A DNA stretch of 64,000 bases from Streptomyces dioscori (lineage in GTDB: Bacteria; Actinomycetota; Actinomycetes; Streptomycetales; Streptomycetaceae): NCBI RefSeq assembly GCF_003024195.1, contig NZ_KZ679043.1, positions 418,618 through 482,617 of the forward strand, written 5' to 3'. A program made the translations under genes and the position numbers. Position 1 is the first letter of the stretch, and each line of letters begins with the position of its first letter. Shown here piece after piece: positions 8,382 through 16,527 of this stretch. The notes beneath the pieces are model-generated. The model was not told the DNA's origin, did not search any database, and was given only the letters and a program-made list of their open reading frames with translations.

Positions 8382-9173
8382 ATGGCTTCGTTCGACTCGC
8401 TGCTCGACAAGGACGGCGTACGGCTCACCGTCGACGACGCGATCGCCACGGTGACGCTGACCAACCCGGCCAAGCGCAACGCGCAGAGCCCCGCTCTGTG
8501 GCGGGCGCTGGCCGAGGCCGGCCGGCTGCTGCCGGGCACCGTCCGTGTCGTCGTGCTGCGCGCGGAAGGCAAGTCCTTCTCCGCGGGGCTCGACCGGCAG
8601 GCGTTCACGCCCGAGGGCTTCGACGGCGAGCCGTCCTTCATCGATCTCGCACGCGGTTCCGACGCCGAACTCGACGCGGCCATCGCCGAGTACCAGGACG
8701 GTTTCACCTGGTGGCGGCGGAGCGACATCGTGTCCATCGCCGCAGTGCAGGGACACGCCATCGGCGCGGGCTTCCAGCTCGCGCTCGCCTGTGACCTGCG
8801 CGTCGTCGCCGACGACGTGCAGTTCGCCATGCGCGAGACCGGCCTGGGCCTCGTCCCCGACCTCACGGGTACGCATCCGCTGGTGGGGCTCGTCGGCTAC
8901 GCCCGTGCGCTGGAGATCTGTGCGACGGGGCGGTTCGTGCAGGCGGAGGAGGCGCAGCGGGCCGGGCTCGCGAACATCGCCGTGCCCGTCGGGCAGCTCG
9001 ACGACACGGTGAACGAACTGGCCGCCGCGTTGTTGGCTGCGCCGCGGGATGCCCTTGTCGAGACGAAGGCGCTGCTTCAGGGGGCGTCGGGGCGTACGTA
9101 TGAGGAGCAGCGGGTTGCTGAGCGAGGGGCTCAGGGGCGGCGGTTGCGGGATCTTGCGGGTCTGGGCGACTGA
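8382..9173 (+). CDS. Enoyl-CoA hydratase/isomerase family protein
   Basis: The 263-aa product is a crotonase-fold enzyme acting on acyl-CoA thioesters in the cytosol. VVVLRAEGKSFSAGLDRQAF forms the first half of the CoA oxyanion hole and AAVQGHAIGAGFQLALACDLRV the second. The position of the usual hydratase Glu in the second helix is QLALACD and the later ETGLGLVPDLTG segment contains a Glu plus Asp, a pattern seen in isomerase/hydratase-like members, so the exact reaction is open. GGAGG precedes the ATG. It is transcribed alone, convergent with the next gene. Confidence 0.88.
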   Translation: MASFDSLLDKDGVRLTVDDAIATVTLTNPAKRNAQSPALWRALAEAGRLLPGTVRVVVLRAEGKSFSAGLDRQAFTPEGFDGEPSFIDLARGSDAELDAAIAEYQDGFTWWRRSDIVSIAAVQGHAIGAGFQLALACDLRVVADDVQFAMRETGLGLVPDLTGTHPLVGLVGYARALEICATGRFVQAEEAQRAGLANIAVPVGQLDDTVNELAAALLAAPRDALVETKALLQGASGRTYEEQRVAERGAQGRRLRDLAGLGD

Positions 9174-9227
9174 GGTCGCTGATCGCTGAACGCTGGTCGC
9201 TGGTCGCTGGTCGCTGGTCGCTGTTCG
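9174..9227. repeat. Tandem GGTCGCT/CGCTGGT repeat
   Basis: After the hydratase stop codon the 7-base unit CGCTGGT recurs four times in a row, with degenerate copies on both sides. It looks like a slippage-prone intergenic tract; no coding sense. Confidence 0.7.
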
Positions 9228-9254
9228 AGTGCGGGTGCGGGGGGGGGGCTTGTC

Positions 9255-9346
9255 GCGCCGTTCCCCGCGCCCCTAAGGGACTGGGGTCGCGAGTTGGGGG
9301 TGTGTGCCGGTCCGGTGGGGGCTTGTCGCGCCGTTCCCCGCGCCCC
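9255..9346 (-). repeat. Intergenic repeat, copies 2 and 3 in direct tandem
   Basis: GCGCCGTTCCCCGCGCCCC occurs at 9255-9273 and 9328-9346, each preceded by GGGGGCTTGTC, giving a 73-base period between convergent genes. Confidence 0.85.
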
Positions 9347-9357
9347 TTGCGGGGCCC

Positions 9358-10089
9358 TCAGGGGGCCGGGGTCACCGTTGTTACCAGTACCGCTGTCGAC
9401 GGGTGGTCCGGAAGTGAGTCGGTGACGGTTACGCGGACCGCTGCGGCCGTGTCCAGGGTGCGCGCGGTCGTGTCCACCGCGATCTCCACCTGGACGTGGC
9501 GGCGGGGGAGCGCCGTCTCGCTACGGAGTTCGGTGATGCGGGCCTTGCTCGTCAGGGCCGTCACGGACGGGACGGCGAGTACGGCGGCGGCCACGCGGGA
9601 CTCGTCCGTGCCGGGGGAGGCGTCCGGGGAGGCGGTGTGCGTGTGATCAGAGTCAGCCGGACCCGAGTCGGCAGGATCCGGCGGGGCCTCGGCCTCCTCC
9701 AGCAGGCCCGTCACCCGTAGGTCCACCTCCGTGACCGTCAGGCCCAGCGTGTCCACCGCCGTCGCGGTGAGGCCCGCGCGGAGCCGCGACGCGGCTGCGG
9801 GCAGTGGCTCGGTCGGCGTCGCCGCGAACTCCGCGTCGACGCGCAGCGGCCCCGGCGGCAGCGCGCTCGGCGGCGGGGGCACGGCGGGCCCGGACGCGCC
9901 GTCCGGGTCGACGAGGGACAGGCGCAGGGAACCGAGACGGACGCCCGCCACATGGCGTACCCCTCGGCGCAGTACGGCCACGGCCGCCGCCTCCGTGATC
10001 CACGCGCCGTCACCCGGGCCGCCCAACGGCAGCAGTCTGCCCAGGCCCAGCTGTTGCCGCACTGCTTGCGTCCATCGGTCCGCAGTCAT
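9358..10089 (-). CDS. Conserved actinobacterial protein beside the Asp23 cluster (P10-like)
   Basis: This 243-aa protein starts with an amphipathic segment (MTADRWTQAVRQQLGLGRLLPLGG), then alternating beta-like hydrophobic stretches and a Pro/Asp-rich linker (about 155-185). In Streptomyces genomes such proteins are often labelled nucleopolyhedrovirus P10 family and sit next to Asp23 genes. Its strands VRLGSLRLSLVDPDG and VEIAVDTTARTLDTAAAVRVTV recall the Asp23 fold itself, which suggests it belongs functionally with the neighbouring operon. The ATG at 10089 is shared with an 87-base divergent promoter region. Function unknown. Confidence 0.75.
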   Translation of the reverse strand: MTADRWTQAVRQQLGLGRLLPLGGPGDGAWITEAAAVAVLRRGVRHVAGVRLGSLRLSLVDPDGASGPAVPPPPSALPPGPLRVDAEFAATPTEPLPAAASRLRAGLTATAVDTLGLTVTEVDLRVTGLLEEAEAPPDPADSGPADSDHTHTASPDASPGTDESRVAAAVLAVPSVTALTSKARITELRSETALPRRHVQVEIAVDTTARTLDTAAAVRVTVTDSLPDHPSTAVLVTTVTPAP

Positions 10090-10176
10090 GGTTCCAGCGT
10101 GCCGTATCCCTGGCGCGCGACCCGGCAACTCGACTTAATGTGGGCGAAGAGGCCCACCGAAAGGGGATGCACGGCG

Positions 10177-10671
10177 ATGAGCGACACGACTCAGCGCAAT
10201 CGGCCGGAGAGCCCGGAGGCCGAACAGCCGGACCAGCAGCAGCTCAGGAAGCCCGCTGTGACCAAGCGCGGCGGCGGCGACCCGGCGACCCGGGGGCGTA
10301 CCACCATCGCCGACGGGGTCGTCGAGAAGATCGCCGGACTCGCCGCCCGGGACGTCCTCGGCGTGCACGCCATGGGCAGCGGCATCTCGCGCACCTTCGG
10401 GGCCGTGCGCGACCGGGTCCCCGGCGGAAGCGCGAAGTCCGTCACACGCGGTGTGAAGGCCGAGGTCGGTGAGGTGCAGACCGCGCTCGACCTGGAGATC
10501 GTCGTCGACTACGGCGTGTCCATCGCCGATGTCGCCCGAGACGTACGGGAGAACGTCATCGCGGCCGTCGAGCGCATGACGGGCCTTGAGGTCGTCGAGG
10601 TCAACATCGCGGTCAGCGACGTGAAGCTGCCGGAGGAAGAGGACGAGGAACCGGAGAACCGGCTCCAGTGA
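10177..10671 (+). CDS. Asp23/Gls24 family envelope stress protein
   Basis: The 164-aa protein has a charged Gln/Pro-rich N-terminus followed by the Asp23 domain (about 42-145): GRTTIADGVVEKIAGLAARDVLGVHAM, the EVQTALDLEIVVDYGVSI strand pair and the VRENVIAAVERMTGLEVVEVNIAV helix-strand. In Firmicutes Asp23 is tethered to the membrane by AmaP and limits cell-wall stress. The acidic tail EEEDEEPENR may bind basic partners. It opens a five-gene operon (10177-12517) with very short gaps and overlaps. The ATG at 10177 has AAGGGG 11 bases upstream. Confidence 0.9.
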   Translation: MSDTTQRNRPESPEAEQPDQQQLRKPAVTKRGGGDPATRGRTTIADGVVEKIAGLAARDVLGVHAMGSGISRTFGAVRDRVPGGSAKSVTRGVKAEVGEVQTALDLEIVVDYGVSIADVARDVRENVIAAVERMTGLEVVEVNIAVSDVKLPEEEDEEPENRLQ

Positions 10672-10693
10672 ACGATCTGCTGAGGAGCGCACC

Positions 10694-10888
10694 ATGAGCA
10701 TGGCCGTGATCGGCATGATCGCCGGAATGGCGCTGGGATTCGCCGGGTACTTCGGCGGGTTCGGCGCGTTCCTCCTGGTGGCCGCACTGGGCGCCATCGG
10801 CTTTGTCGTGGGCCGCTTCCTTGAGGGGGACCTGGACCCCGGTGACTTCTTCCGGTCCCGCGGCACCCGCGACGACCGCCGGCGGTGA
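10694..10888 (+). CDS. Small two-helix membrane protein (DUF2273-like)
   Basis: The 64-aa product has two closely packed hydrophobic segments (about 4-22 and 25-42) rich in Gly and Ala, then a short acidic/basic tail (EGDLDPGDFFRSRGTRDDRRR). Small DUF2273-type proteins occupy this position in many Asp23/AmaP clusters, so a role as membrane partner of the Asp23 proteins is likely. GAGGAG lies before the ATG. The stop overlaps the next start by four bases. Confidence 0.8.
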   Translation: MSMAVIGMIAGMALGFAGYFGGFGAFLLVAALGAIGFVVGRFLEGDLDPGDFFRSRGTRDDRRR

Positions 10889-11238
10889 CGCGCGTGTCCG
10901 AAACCGTCGCGCCCGGCGAACGGGGCGCCACGAGGATCGCCGACCGGGTCGTCGCGAAGATCGCCGCGCAGGCGGCCCGGGAGGCGCTCGACGTGCTGCC
11001 TCCCGGCGTGGCACCCCCGCACGCCGCCGTCGTCGTCCACCAGGACGTCGCCCGCGTCAGCGTCAGCCTCGAACTCGGCTACCCCTGTGACATCGGCGGC
11101 CGGTGCGGTGCCGTGCGTCGTCAAGTCGTCCAGCGGGTAGAGGCGTTGGCGGGAATGAAAGTTCCCGAGGTCGCCGTCCAGGTGGAGCGGCTGCACTCCG
11201 CGCAGACGCGCGGCGCGGCACAGGGGAGGACGCAATGA
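10885..11238 (+). CDS. Second Asp23/Gls24-family protein
   Basis: A 117-aa divergent Asp23 domain: GATRIADRVVAKIAAQAAREALDV aligns with the first paralogue's helix, and HAAVVVHQDVARVSVSLELGYPCDI plus VQRVEALAGMKVPEVAVQVERL with its strands and second helix. It lacks the long charged N-terminus of the first copy and contains two Cys (CDIGGRC) that could pair. Overlaps GTGA/ATGA at both ends indicate translational coupling. Two non-identical Asp23 proteins suggest a hetero-oligomer on the membrane. Confidence 0.85.
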   Translation: MTRVSETVAPGERGATRIADRVVAKIAAQAAREALDVLPPGVAPPHAAVVVHQDVARVSVSLELGYPCDIGGRCGAVRRQVVQRVEALAGMKVPEVAVQVERLHSAQTRGAAQGRTQ

Positions 11239-11933
11239 GCGAGCCCCAGGGCTCCGAGAGCACCCGACAGCTACCCGTCGTCGAGAAGACCACCGAGCAG
11301 ACCACCGAGAAGACGGCCGAGAACGAACTGGGCCAGTCCACCTCCGCCGCCGACTACACACCCCTGCCGACCCTCGACGACGCAGAGGACGGCAACGGCC
11401 GGTTCTGGTCGGCCCGCCGCATCCCGGCGGCCGTCCTCGCACTGCTGGTCCTGGCCGCCGCCGGTCTGCTGCTGTACGACGTCGTCGCCGTCCGCGCCGA
11501 CCGGCCGGCCATGCACTGGCGCAGGTCACTGGCCCGTGAACTCGCCGAGCGGCCCCTGGACGACACCTGGGTGCTCGTCGGTGCCGGGGTCGCGACGGCC
11601 GTGGGCCTGTGGCTGCTCGTCCTCGCCGCCACCCCGGGACTGCGCGACATCCTGACCATGCGACGCGCCCACCCCGACGTACGGGCCGGACTGCACCGCA
11701 ACGCCGCCGCGACGGTGCTGCGCGACCGGGCCATGGAGGTGTCCGGCGTGCAGTCGGTCCGGGTCCGGATGAGGCGGCGGAAGGCCGACGTCCGCGCGGT
11801 CTCGCACTTCCGCGAACTCGACGACGTACGCGCCGACCTGGACGCCACGCTCGCCGACGGCGTCAGGGGGCTCGGCCTCGTCCGGCGGCCGGCGCTGTCG
11901 GTGCGCGTCGCCCGGCCGGGCCGGAAGGGGTGA
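11235..11933 (+). CDS. DUF6286 membrane protein of the Asp23 operon
   Basis: The 232-aa product has a Thr/Glu-rich cytoplasmic N-terminus, two membrane segments (about 58-80, AVLALLVLAAAGLLLYDVVAV, and 112-135) and a C-terminal domain with VQSVRVRMRRRKADVRAV, a strand-like element resembling the AmaP/Asp23 C-terminal fold. It is typically found between Asp23 and AmaP genes in actinobacteria. ATG overlaps the previous stop by four bases. Likely part of the same membrane complex. Confidence 0.8.
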   Translation: MSEPQGSESTRQLPVVEKTTEQTTEKTAENELGQSTSAADYTPLPTLDDAEDGNGRFWSARRIPAAVLALLVLAAAGLLLYDVVAVRADRPAMHWRRSLARELAERPLDDTWVLVGAGVATAVGLWLLVLAATPGLRDILTMRRAHPDVRAGLHRNAAATVLRDRAMEVSGVQSVRVRMRRRKADVRAVSHFRELDDVRADLDATLADGVRGLGLVRRPALSVRVARPGRKG

Positions 11934-11938
11934 ACGGC

Positions 11939-12517
11939 ATGACGAGGATCGTGAACCGGGTCCTGCTGGGCCTCGCGGGTCTGCTCCTGGTCGTGCTCGG
12001 CGGCTCCGTGCTCGCCGTCGGCCTCGGCGTGGACCCGCCGTCGTGGTGGATCCACGACGGCCGGCACGACGTACTGCTGAGCGACGCCGACCGGGCGCGG
12101 TGGCGGGCCGACGGCTGGTGGTGGCCGGCCGTCATCGCCGCACTGGCGGTGGCCGTGCTGCTCGCCCTGTGGTGGCTGACGGCCGTCCTGCGCCGGCGCC
12201 GCCTCGCCGAGGTGCTGGTCGACACCGGTGACGGCGAGGGCGCGCTGCTGCGGGGCCGGGCCCTGGAGGGCGTACTGACCGCCGAGGCGGCCGCGTTGGA
12301 AGGGGTACGGGGTGCGCGGGCGTCCCTCACCGGCCGCCGCAGCACCCCCGAGGCGAGGGTCCGCCTGCTCCTGGAACCCCACGCGTCCCCCACCGAAACC
12401 CTGACCGCCCTGACGACAGAGGCACTGGGCCACGCCAGAGACTCGGCCGGCCTCACATCCCTCCCGGCGGAGGCCCACCTGCGCGCAGCAAAACACACAG
12501 CAGAACGAGTCAACTGA
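11939..12517 (+). CDS. amaP: AmaP-like alkaline-shock membrane anchor protein
   Basis: This 192-aa protein has the AmaP layout: an N-terminal membrane segment (about 6-29), a periplasmic-side loop with WWIHDGRHDVLLSDADRARWR, a second membrane segment (about 61-82) and a cytosolic alpha/beta domain. AmaP anchors Asp23 at the membrane in Staphylococcus. It ends the operon; GGAAGGGG is nine bases before the ATG, and a GTG at 11930 overlapping the upstream stop is an alternative. Confidence 0.8.
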   Translation: MTRIVNRVLLGLAGLLLVVLGGSVLAVGLGVDPPSWWIHDGRHDVLLSDADRARWRADGWWWPAVIAALAVAVLLALWWLTAVLRRRRLAEVLVDTGDGEGALLRGRALEGVLTAEAAALEGVRGARASLTGRRSTPEARVRLLLEPHASPTETLTALTTEALGHARDSAGLTSLPAEAHLRAAKHTAERVN

Positions 12518-12549
12518 CCCGCACCCGAGTTCTGCCCTCCAGGGACTTC

Positions 12550-12684
12550 AGGGGCGCGGGGAACTGCGCATTCGGTTAGGTCCACCCCCACCGGCCCCGC
12601 AGCCGAACGACGACCCGCAGGGGTGTCTCCAGGGGCGCGGGGAACTGCGCAATCCGTTAGGTTCACCCCCACCGGACCCGCAGC
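12550..12684 (+). repeat. Intergenic repeat, copies 4 and 5, extended direct repeat
   Basis: Cores at 12551-12569 and 12632-12650 belong to a ~54-base unit repeated with an 81-base period; the shared tail reads TTAGGT.CACCCCCACCGG. The gap lies between convergent genes. Confidence 0.85.
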
Positions 12685-12733
12685 GACAACACCCCCCGCC
12701 GCCGCAGGCGTACCGCAGGGTTCGGAACCAGGT

Positions 12734-13489
12734 TCAGAACCCGCTCCGCGCCCCGCCGTCCACCGGCACCATGATCCCCGTCAGATAGGACGCGGCAGGC
12801 GACAGGAGAAACGCGGCAGTCCGCCCGAACTCCTCCGGCCTCCCGTACCGCCGCAACGGAATCCGAGCCTCATTGGCAGCCCGAGTGGCCTCGGGATCAG
12901 CCGAGTACCCGTCCAGCTCGCGCACGCGATCCGTGTCGATCCGGGCGGGCAGCACCCCCACCACCCGAATCCCCCGGGGCCCCAGTTCGTCGGAGAGGGA
13001 CTTGGCGAATCCGGCGAGCCCGGGCCGCAGCCCGTTGGAGATGGTCAGCCCCGCGATCGGCTCGTGCACCGACCCGGACAGCACGAACCCGATGACCCCA
13101 CCCTCGCCCAGTTCGGCGGCAGCCGCCCGCGCCAGCCGCACCGCCCCGAGGAACACGGTCTCGAACCCCGCCTGCCACTGCTCGTCCGTGTTGTCGGCGA
13201 CGAAGCCCGGTGGCGGCCCGCCGACGCTGATCAGGATGCCGTCGAAGCCGCCGAACCGCTCACGGGCGGCGGCGATCAGGCTGGCCGGTGCCGAGGGGTC
13301 GGCGTTGTCCACGGCCACCCCGTGGGCGTTCGGCCCGAGCGCCGTCGCCGCCTCGGCCACCGTCTTCCCGTCGCGCCCGCTGACGATCACCTTCGCGCCG
13401 TCGGCGACGAGTTCACGCGCGGAGGCGTGGCCCAGTCCGCGCGTTGCTCCGGTGACGACGTAGACACGGTCCTTCAGTCCAAGATCCAT
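12734..13489 (-). CDS. SDR-family protein with altered catalytic motif
   Basis: The 251-aa Rossmann protein has the cofactor motif TGATRGLG (14-21) and closing VPVDGGARSGF typical of FabG-like reductases. However, where canonical members have YxxxK (NYAASK in the fabG of this window) the aligned stretch is SNGLRPG: Tyr is replaced by Ser and Lys by Arg. NAG is likewise replaced by SVGGPP. This fits the atypical BKR-like SDR subgroup known to lack a full catalytic tetrad; activity is uncertain. It starts six bases after the GH15 stop, so the two are probably cotranscribed on the minus strand. Confidence 0.88.
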   Translation of the reverse strand: MDLGLKDRVYVVTGATRGLGHASARELVADGAKVIVSGRDGKTVAEAATALGPNAHGVAVDNADPSAPASLIAAARERFGGFDGILISVGGPPPGFVADNTDEQWQAGFETVFLGAVRLARAAAAELGEGGVIGFVLSGSVHEPIAGLTISNGLRPGLAGFAKSLSDELGPRGIRVVGVLPARIDTDRVRELDGYSADPEATRAANEARIPLRRYGRPEEFGRTAAFLLSPAASYLTGIMVPVDGGARSGF

Positions 13490-13494
13490 GGCTA

Positions 13495-15345
13495 CTATCC
13501 TGCCTCGTCCGCTCCCGCCCCGTCCCCCTCGCCGTCGAACAGCGCGAGGGCGGTGCCCACCAGACCGATGTGGCTGAACGCCTGCGGAAAGTTGCCGAGC
13601 TGGTGTCCGGCCACGGGGTCGTACTCCTCCGCCAGCAGTCCCACGTCGTTGCGGAGCGCGATCAGCCGCTCGAAGAGGGCGTGGGCCTCCTTCGTACGCC
13701 CCGTCAGATGCAGCGCGTCCGCCAGCCAGAACGAGCAGACGAGGAACGACCCCTCGCCGCCGGGCAGCCCGTCGACATCCTTGAGGTCCGATCCGGACGG
13801 CTCCGAACCGTGCGGGCCGGAGCCGTCGAGGGACGCGTCATAGCGGTGTACGAAGCCGTCGCGGGCGAGTTCCGCACGCACCGCGTCGACCGTGCCGACC
13901 ACCCGCGGATCGTCCGGCGGCAGGAAGCCGAGGCGGGGGATGAGCAGCAGGGCGGCGTCCAGTTCACGCGAGCCGTAGGACTGCGTGAACGTGTTCCGCT
14001 CCGGGTCGAAGCCGCGCTCGCACACCTCCCGGTGCACCTCGTCCCGCATCGCGCGCCACTTGTCGACGTCGCCGTCCAGCTCGGGGTTCTCCTCCAGGGT
14101 GCGTACCGTGCGGTCGGCGGCGACCCACGCCATCACCTTCGAGTGCACGAAGTGGCGGCGCGGCCCGCGCACCTCCCACAGGCCTTCGTCGGGCTTGCGC
14201 CACGCCGTGTGCAGGAAGTCCATCAGGGCCTGGTGCAGCCGCCACATGTCCGGTTCGGGCGGCAGCCCCGCGTGCTGCGCCAGCGTCAGGGAGTCGATGA
14301 CCTCCCCGTACACGTCGAGCTGCAGCTGCCGTACGGCGTCGTTGCCGATCCGTACCGGTGCCGAGCCGTGGAAGCCGGGCAGCCACGCCAGTTCGTACTC
14401 GGGGATGCGCCGCTCGCCTGCGAGCCCGTACATGATCTGCAGGTCCGCCGGATCGCCCGCGACCGCGCGCAGCAGCCAGTTGCGCCAGGCCTCCGCCTCC
14501 TCCTGGTAGCCGCACGCGAGCAGCGCGCCCAGGGTGAGCGTGGAGTCCCGCAGCCAGCAGTAGCGGTAGTCCCAGTTGCGGACGCCGCCGATCTCCTCGG
14601 GCAGGGAGGTCGTGGGGGCCGCGACGATGCCGCCGCTCGGCGCGTACGTGAGGGCCTTGAGGGTGATCAGCGAGCGGACGACCGCGTCGCGGTGCGGTCC
14701 GTCGTAGCGGCAGCGGGCCGCCCAGGCCTGCCAGTCGTCGACGCTGTGCTCCAGCGCCTCGAACGGGTCGACCAGGTCGGGGCGGGGCTCGTGCGAGGGG
14801 TGCCAGGTCAGGACGAAGGCGACCTTCTCGCCCTCCTCGACCGTGAACTCCGAGTGCGTACCGAAGTCCTCGCCCCAGGTGTGCACCTCGGGTTCGCTGC
14901 GCAGCCACACCGAGTCGGGGCCCGCCACGGCGACGCGGTGGCCGTCGGACTTGCGGACCCACGGGACGACCGAGCCGTAGTCGAAGCGCAGCCGCAGGGT
15001 GCTGCGCAGGGTCACGCGGCCCTTGAGGCCCTCGACGATCCGTACGACGTCGGGGGCGCGGTCGCGCTGCGGCATGAGGTCGGTGACGCGTACCGAGCCG
15101 TCCTCGGTGTCCCACTCGGTGTCCAGCACGAGGGTGTCCGGCCGGTACGCCCGCCTCGTGCAGGTGTCCGCTCCCTTCGGCGCGAGCCGCCAGTGGCCGT
15201 TGTCGTCGTCGCCGAGCAGTTTCGCGAAGCAGGCGGCTGAGTCGAAGCGGGGGAGGCAGAGCCAGTCGACGGAGCCGTCCTGGCCTACCAGGGCGGCGGT
15301 CTGGTGGTCGCCGATGAGAGCGTAGTCCTCGATGGAAGGGTGCAC
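13495..15345 (-). CDS. Glycoside hydrolase family 15 protein (trehalase/glucoamylase type)
   Basis: The 616-aa protein begins HPSIEDYALIGDHQTAALVGQDGSVDWLCLPRFDS, the N-terminal beta-domain signature of the bacterial GH15 branch that includes actinobacterial trehalase. The (alpha/alpha)6 barrel carries NWDYRYCWLRDS and, later, EGSFLVCSFWLADAL, where the paired catalytic Glu residues are expected (in GIVAAPTTSLPEE.. and GGEGSF). No signal peptide, so it acts in the cytosol on trehalose or a malto-oligosaccharide. GTG at 15345 is chosen; a TTG at 15378 has AAAGG too close. Trehalose use is inference from family. Confidence 0.88.
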   Translation of the reverse strand: MHPSIEDYALIGDHQTAALVGQDGSVDWLCLPRFDSAACFAKLLGDDDNGHWRLAPKGADTCTRRAYRPDTLVLDTEWDTEDGSVRVTDLMPQRDRAPDVVRIVEGLKGRVTLRSTLRLRFDYGSVVPWVRKSDGHRVAVAGPDSVWLRSEPEVHTWGEDFGTHSEFTVEEGEKVAFVLTWHPSHEPRPDLVDPFEALEHSVDDWQAWAARCRYDGPHRDAVVRSLITLKALTYAPSGGIVAAPTTSLPEEIGGVRNWDYRYCWLRDSTLTLGALLACGYQEEAEAWRNWLLRAVAGDPADLQIMYGLAGERRIPEYELAWLPGFHGSAPVRIGNDAVRQLQLDVYGEVIDSLTLAQHAGLPPEPDMWRLHQALMDFLHTAWRKPDEGLWEVRGPRRHFVHSKVMAWVAADRTVRTLEENPELDGDVDKWRAMRDEVHREVCERGFDPERNTFTQSYGSRELDAALLLIPRLGFLPPDDPRVVGTVDAVRAELARDGFVHRYDASLDGSGPHGSEPSGSDLKDVDGLPGGEGSFLVCSFWLADALHLTGRTKEAHALFERLIALRNDVGLLAEEYDPVAGHQLGNFPQAFSHIGLVGTALALFDGEGDGAGADEAG

Positions 15346-15449
15346 GTTCTGCGGGTTCCCTGGGGATCCCGCGATCAACCTTTGCGGTTGGGGCGCTGGG
15401 TTCCCATGCCGGGGACGGGCTTCGGGTGCGGGCCCGGTGGGGGCTGGCC

Positions 15450-15614
15450 GCGCAGTTCCCCGCGCCCCTTAAAAGACTGCGCAGTTCCCCGCGCCCCTGA
15501 AGGCGCGCGGGCGCCCCGGCATCTTTGGGGGCGCGGGGAACGGCGCAGTCTTTTGGCTTGAAGGCGGGCGGGTGCCGGGTGTTTTTGGGGGCGCGGGGAA
15601 CTGCGCAGTCTTTT
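15450..15614. repeat. Four intergenic-repeat copies forming 27-bp inverted repeats
   Basis: Minus-oriented cores at 15450-15468 and 15479-15497 face plus-oriented cores at 15528-15546 and 15588-15606. With the flanking AAAAGACT/AGTCTTTT, 15471-15497 and 15588-15614 are exact 27-base inverted copies, and 15528-15554 differs from that at one base. This occupies the gap between two co-oriented genes (15346-15648). Confidence 0.9.
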
Positions 15615-15648
15615 CGTCTTGAGGGGGGCCGACCGCGCGCCGCGGTGG

Positions 15649-16443
15649 TCAGACCGTGGCCGGCTCCGTCGTCGGGGTGGACTCCGCCTCGGCCGCCGCT
15701 TCCGCCAGGTCACGGCGCTCACGGCGGACCAGGACCACGAATCCCACCGGAACGCCCGCGGCGAAGAGCCACCACTGGACCGCGTACGCCATGTGAGGGC
15801 CGATGTCACTGTGGTTGGGAGCCGAGATCAGCTCGGGGACGTCACCCTTCGGCTCGGGCGCGGTCAGCTCGACGTACCCGCCGAGGACCTGCCGGCCGAG
15901 CGCCTTCGCCTGCTGCTCGCTGTTGATCAGCATGACCATGCGGTCGGGCAGCCCGCTGACGTCCTTGATGCCGCTGCCGCCGGACGTCTCGTCGGCCATC
16001 AGCCGCCCGGTGACCGTGGTCTCGCCCCGCGCGGGCGCGGGAACCTTCGGGAACTCCGTCTGTGCCCCGTCCGCGGGGATCCAGCCGCGGTTGACCATGA
16101 GGACCCGGCCGTCGTCCAGGACGAACGGTGTCAGTACGTGGAAGCCGACCTCTTCGTCGGAGTTGGTGCGGCGGCGGACCACGACCTCGTCGGCGGTGTC
16201 GAAGGTGCCCTTCGCCGTCACCCGGCGGTACAGGTTCTCGTGCTCGATCGCCTGCCCCGGCGCGGTCAGCGACTCCGCGGGGACCGGTTTCGCGGACAGC
16301 GAGTCCGAGATCACCCGGTTCAGCGCGACCTTGTGCTCGTGCCGGTGCAGTTGCCAGAAGCCCAGCTCGATCATCGTCGGGATGAGCGCGAGCATGATGA
16401 GGGTGAGGATCACCCACTGCCGGGACAACAGGAAGCGGTACAC
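15649..16443 (-). CDS. SURF1 family protein
   Basis: The 264-aa protein has the SURF1 architecture: an N-terminal membrane segment (about 10-28, VILTLIMLALIPTMIELGFWQL) leading straight into a conserved GFWQLHRHEHK motif, a large extracytoplasmic domain with NRGWIPADG and LTAPEP, and a C-terminal membrane segment after HMAYAVQWWLFA (about 223-245). SURF1 assists assembly of the haem a centres of cytochrome c oxidase. GTG at 16443 is the usual start for the family; reading could extend to 16512. Confidence 0.92.
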   Translation of the reverse strand: MYRFLLSRQWVILTLIMLALIPTMIELGFWQLHRHEHKVALNRVISDSLSAKPVPAESLTAPGQAIEHENLYRRVTAKGTFDTADEVVVRRRTNSDEEVGFHVLTPFVLDDGRVLMVNRGWIPADGAQTEFPKVPAPARGETTVTGRLMADETSGGSGIKDVSGLPDRMVMLINSEQQAKALGRQVLGGYVELTAPEPKGDVPELISAPNHSDIGPHMAYAVQWWLFAAGVPVGFVVLVRRERRDLAEAAAEAESTPTTEPATV

Positions 16444-16527
16444 CCCACGACGGTACAACCGGGTCGTGGGGCGCGTTCGGCCGGGTACCGGGTCACCCAC
16501 GTACCCGGTCACCCCCGGAGGAAGCGG

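Noticed and set aside
9302..9646. Short plus-strand frame beside the P10-like gene
   Set aside because: It begins within the intergenic repeat and runs antisense through the real minus-strand gene; no ribosome site.
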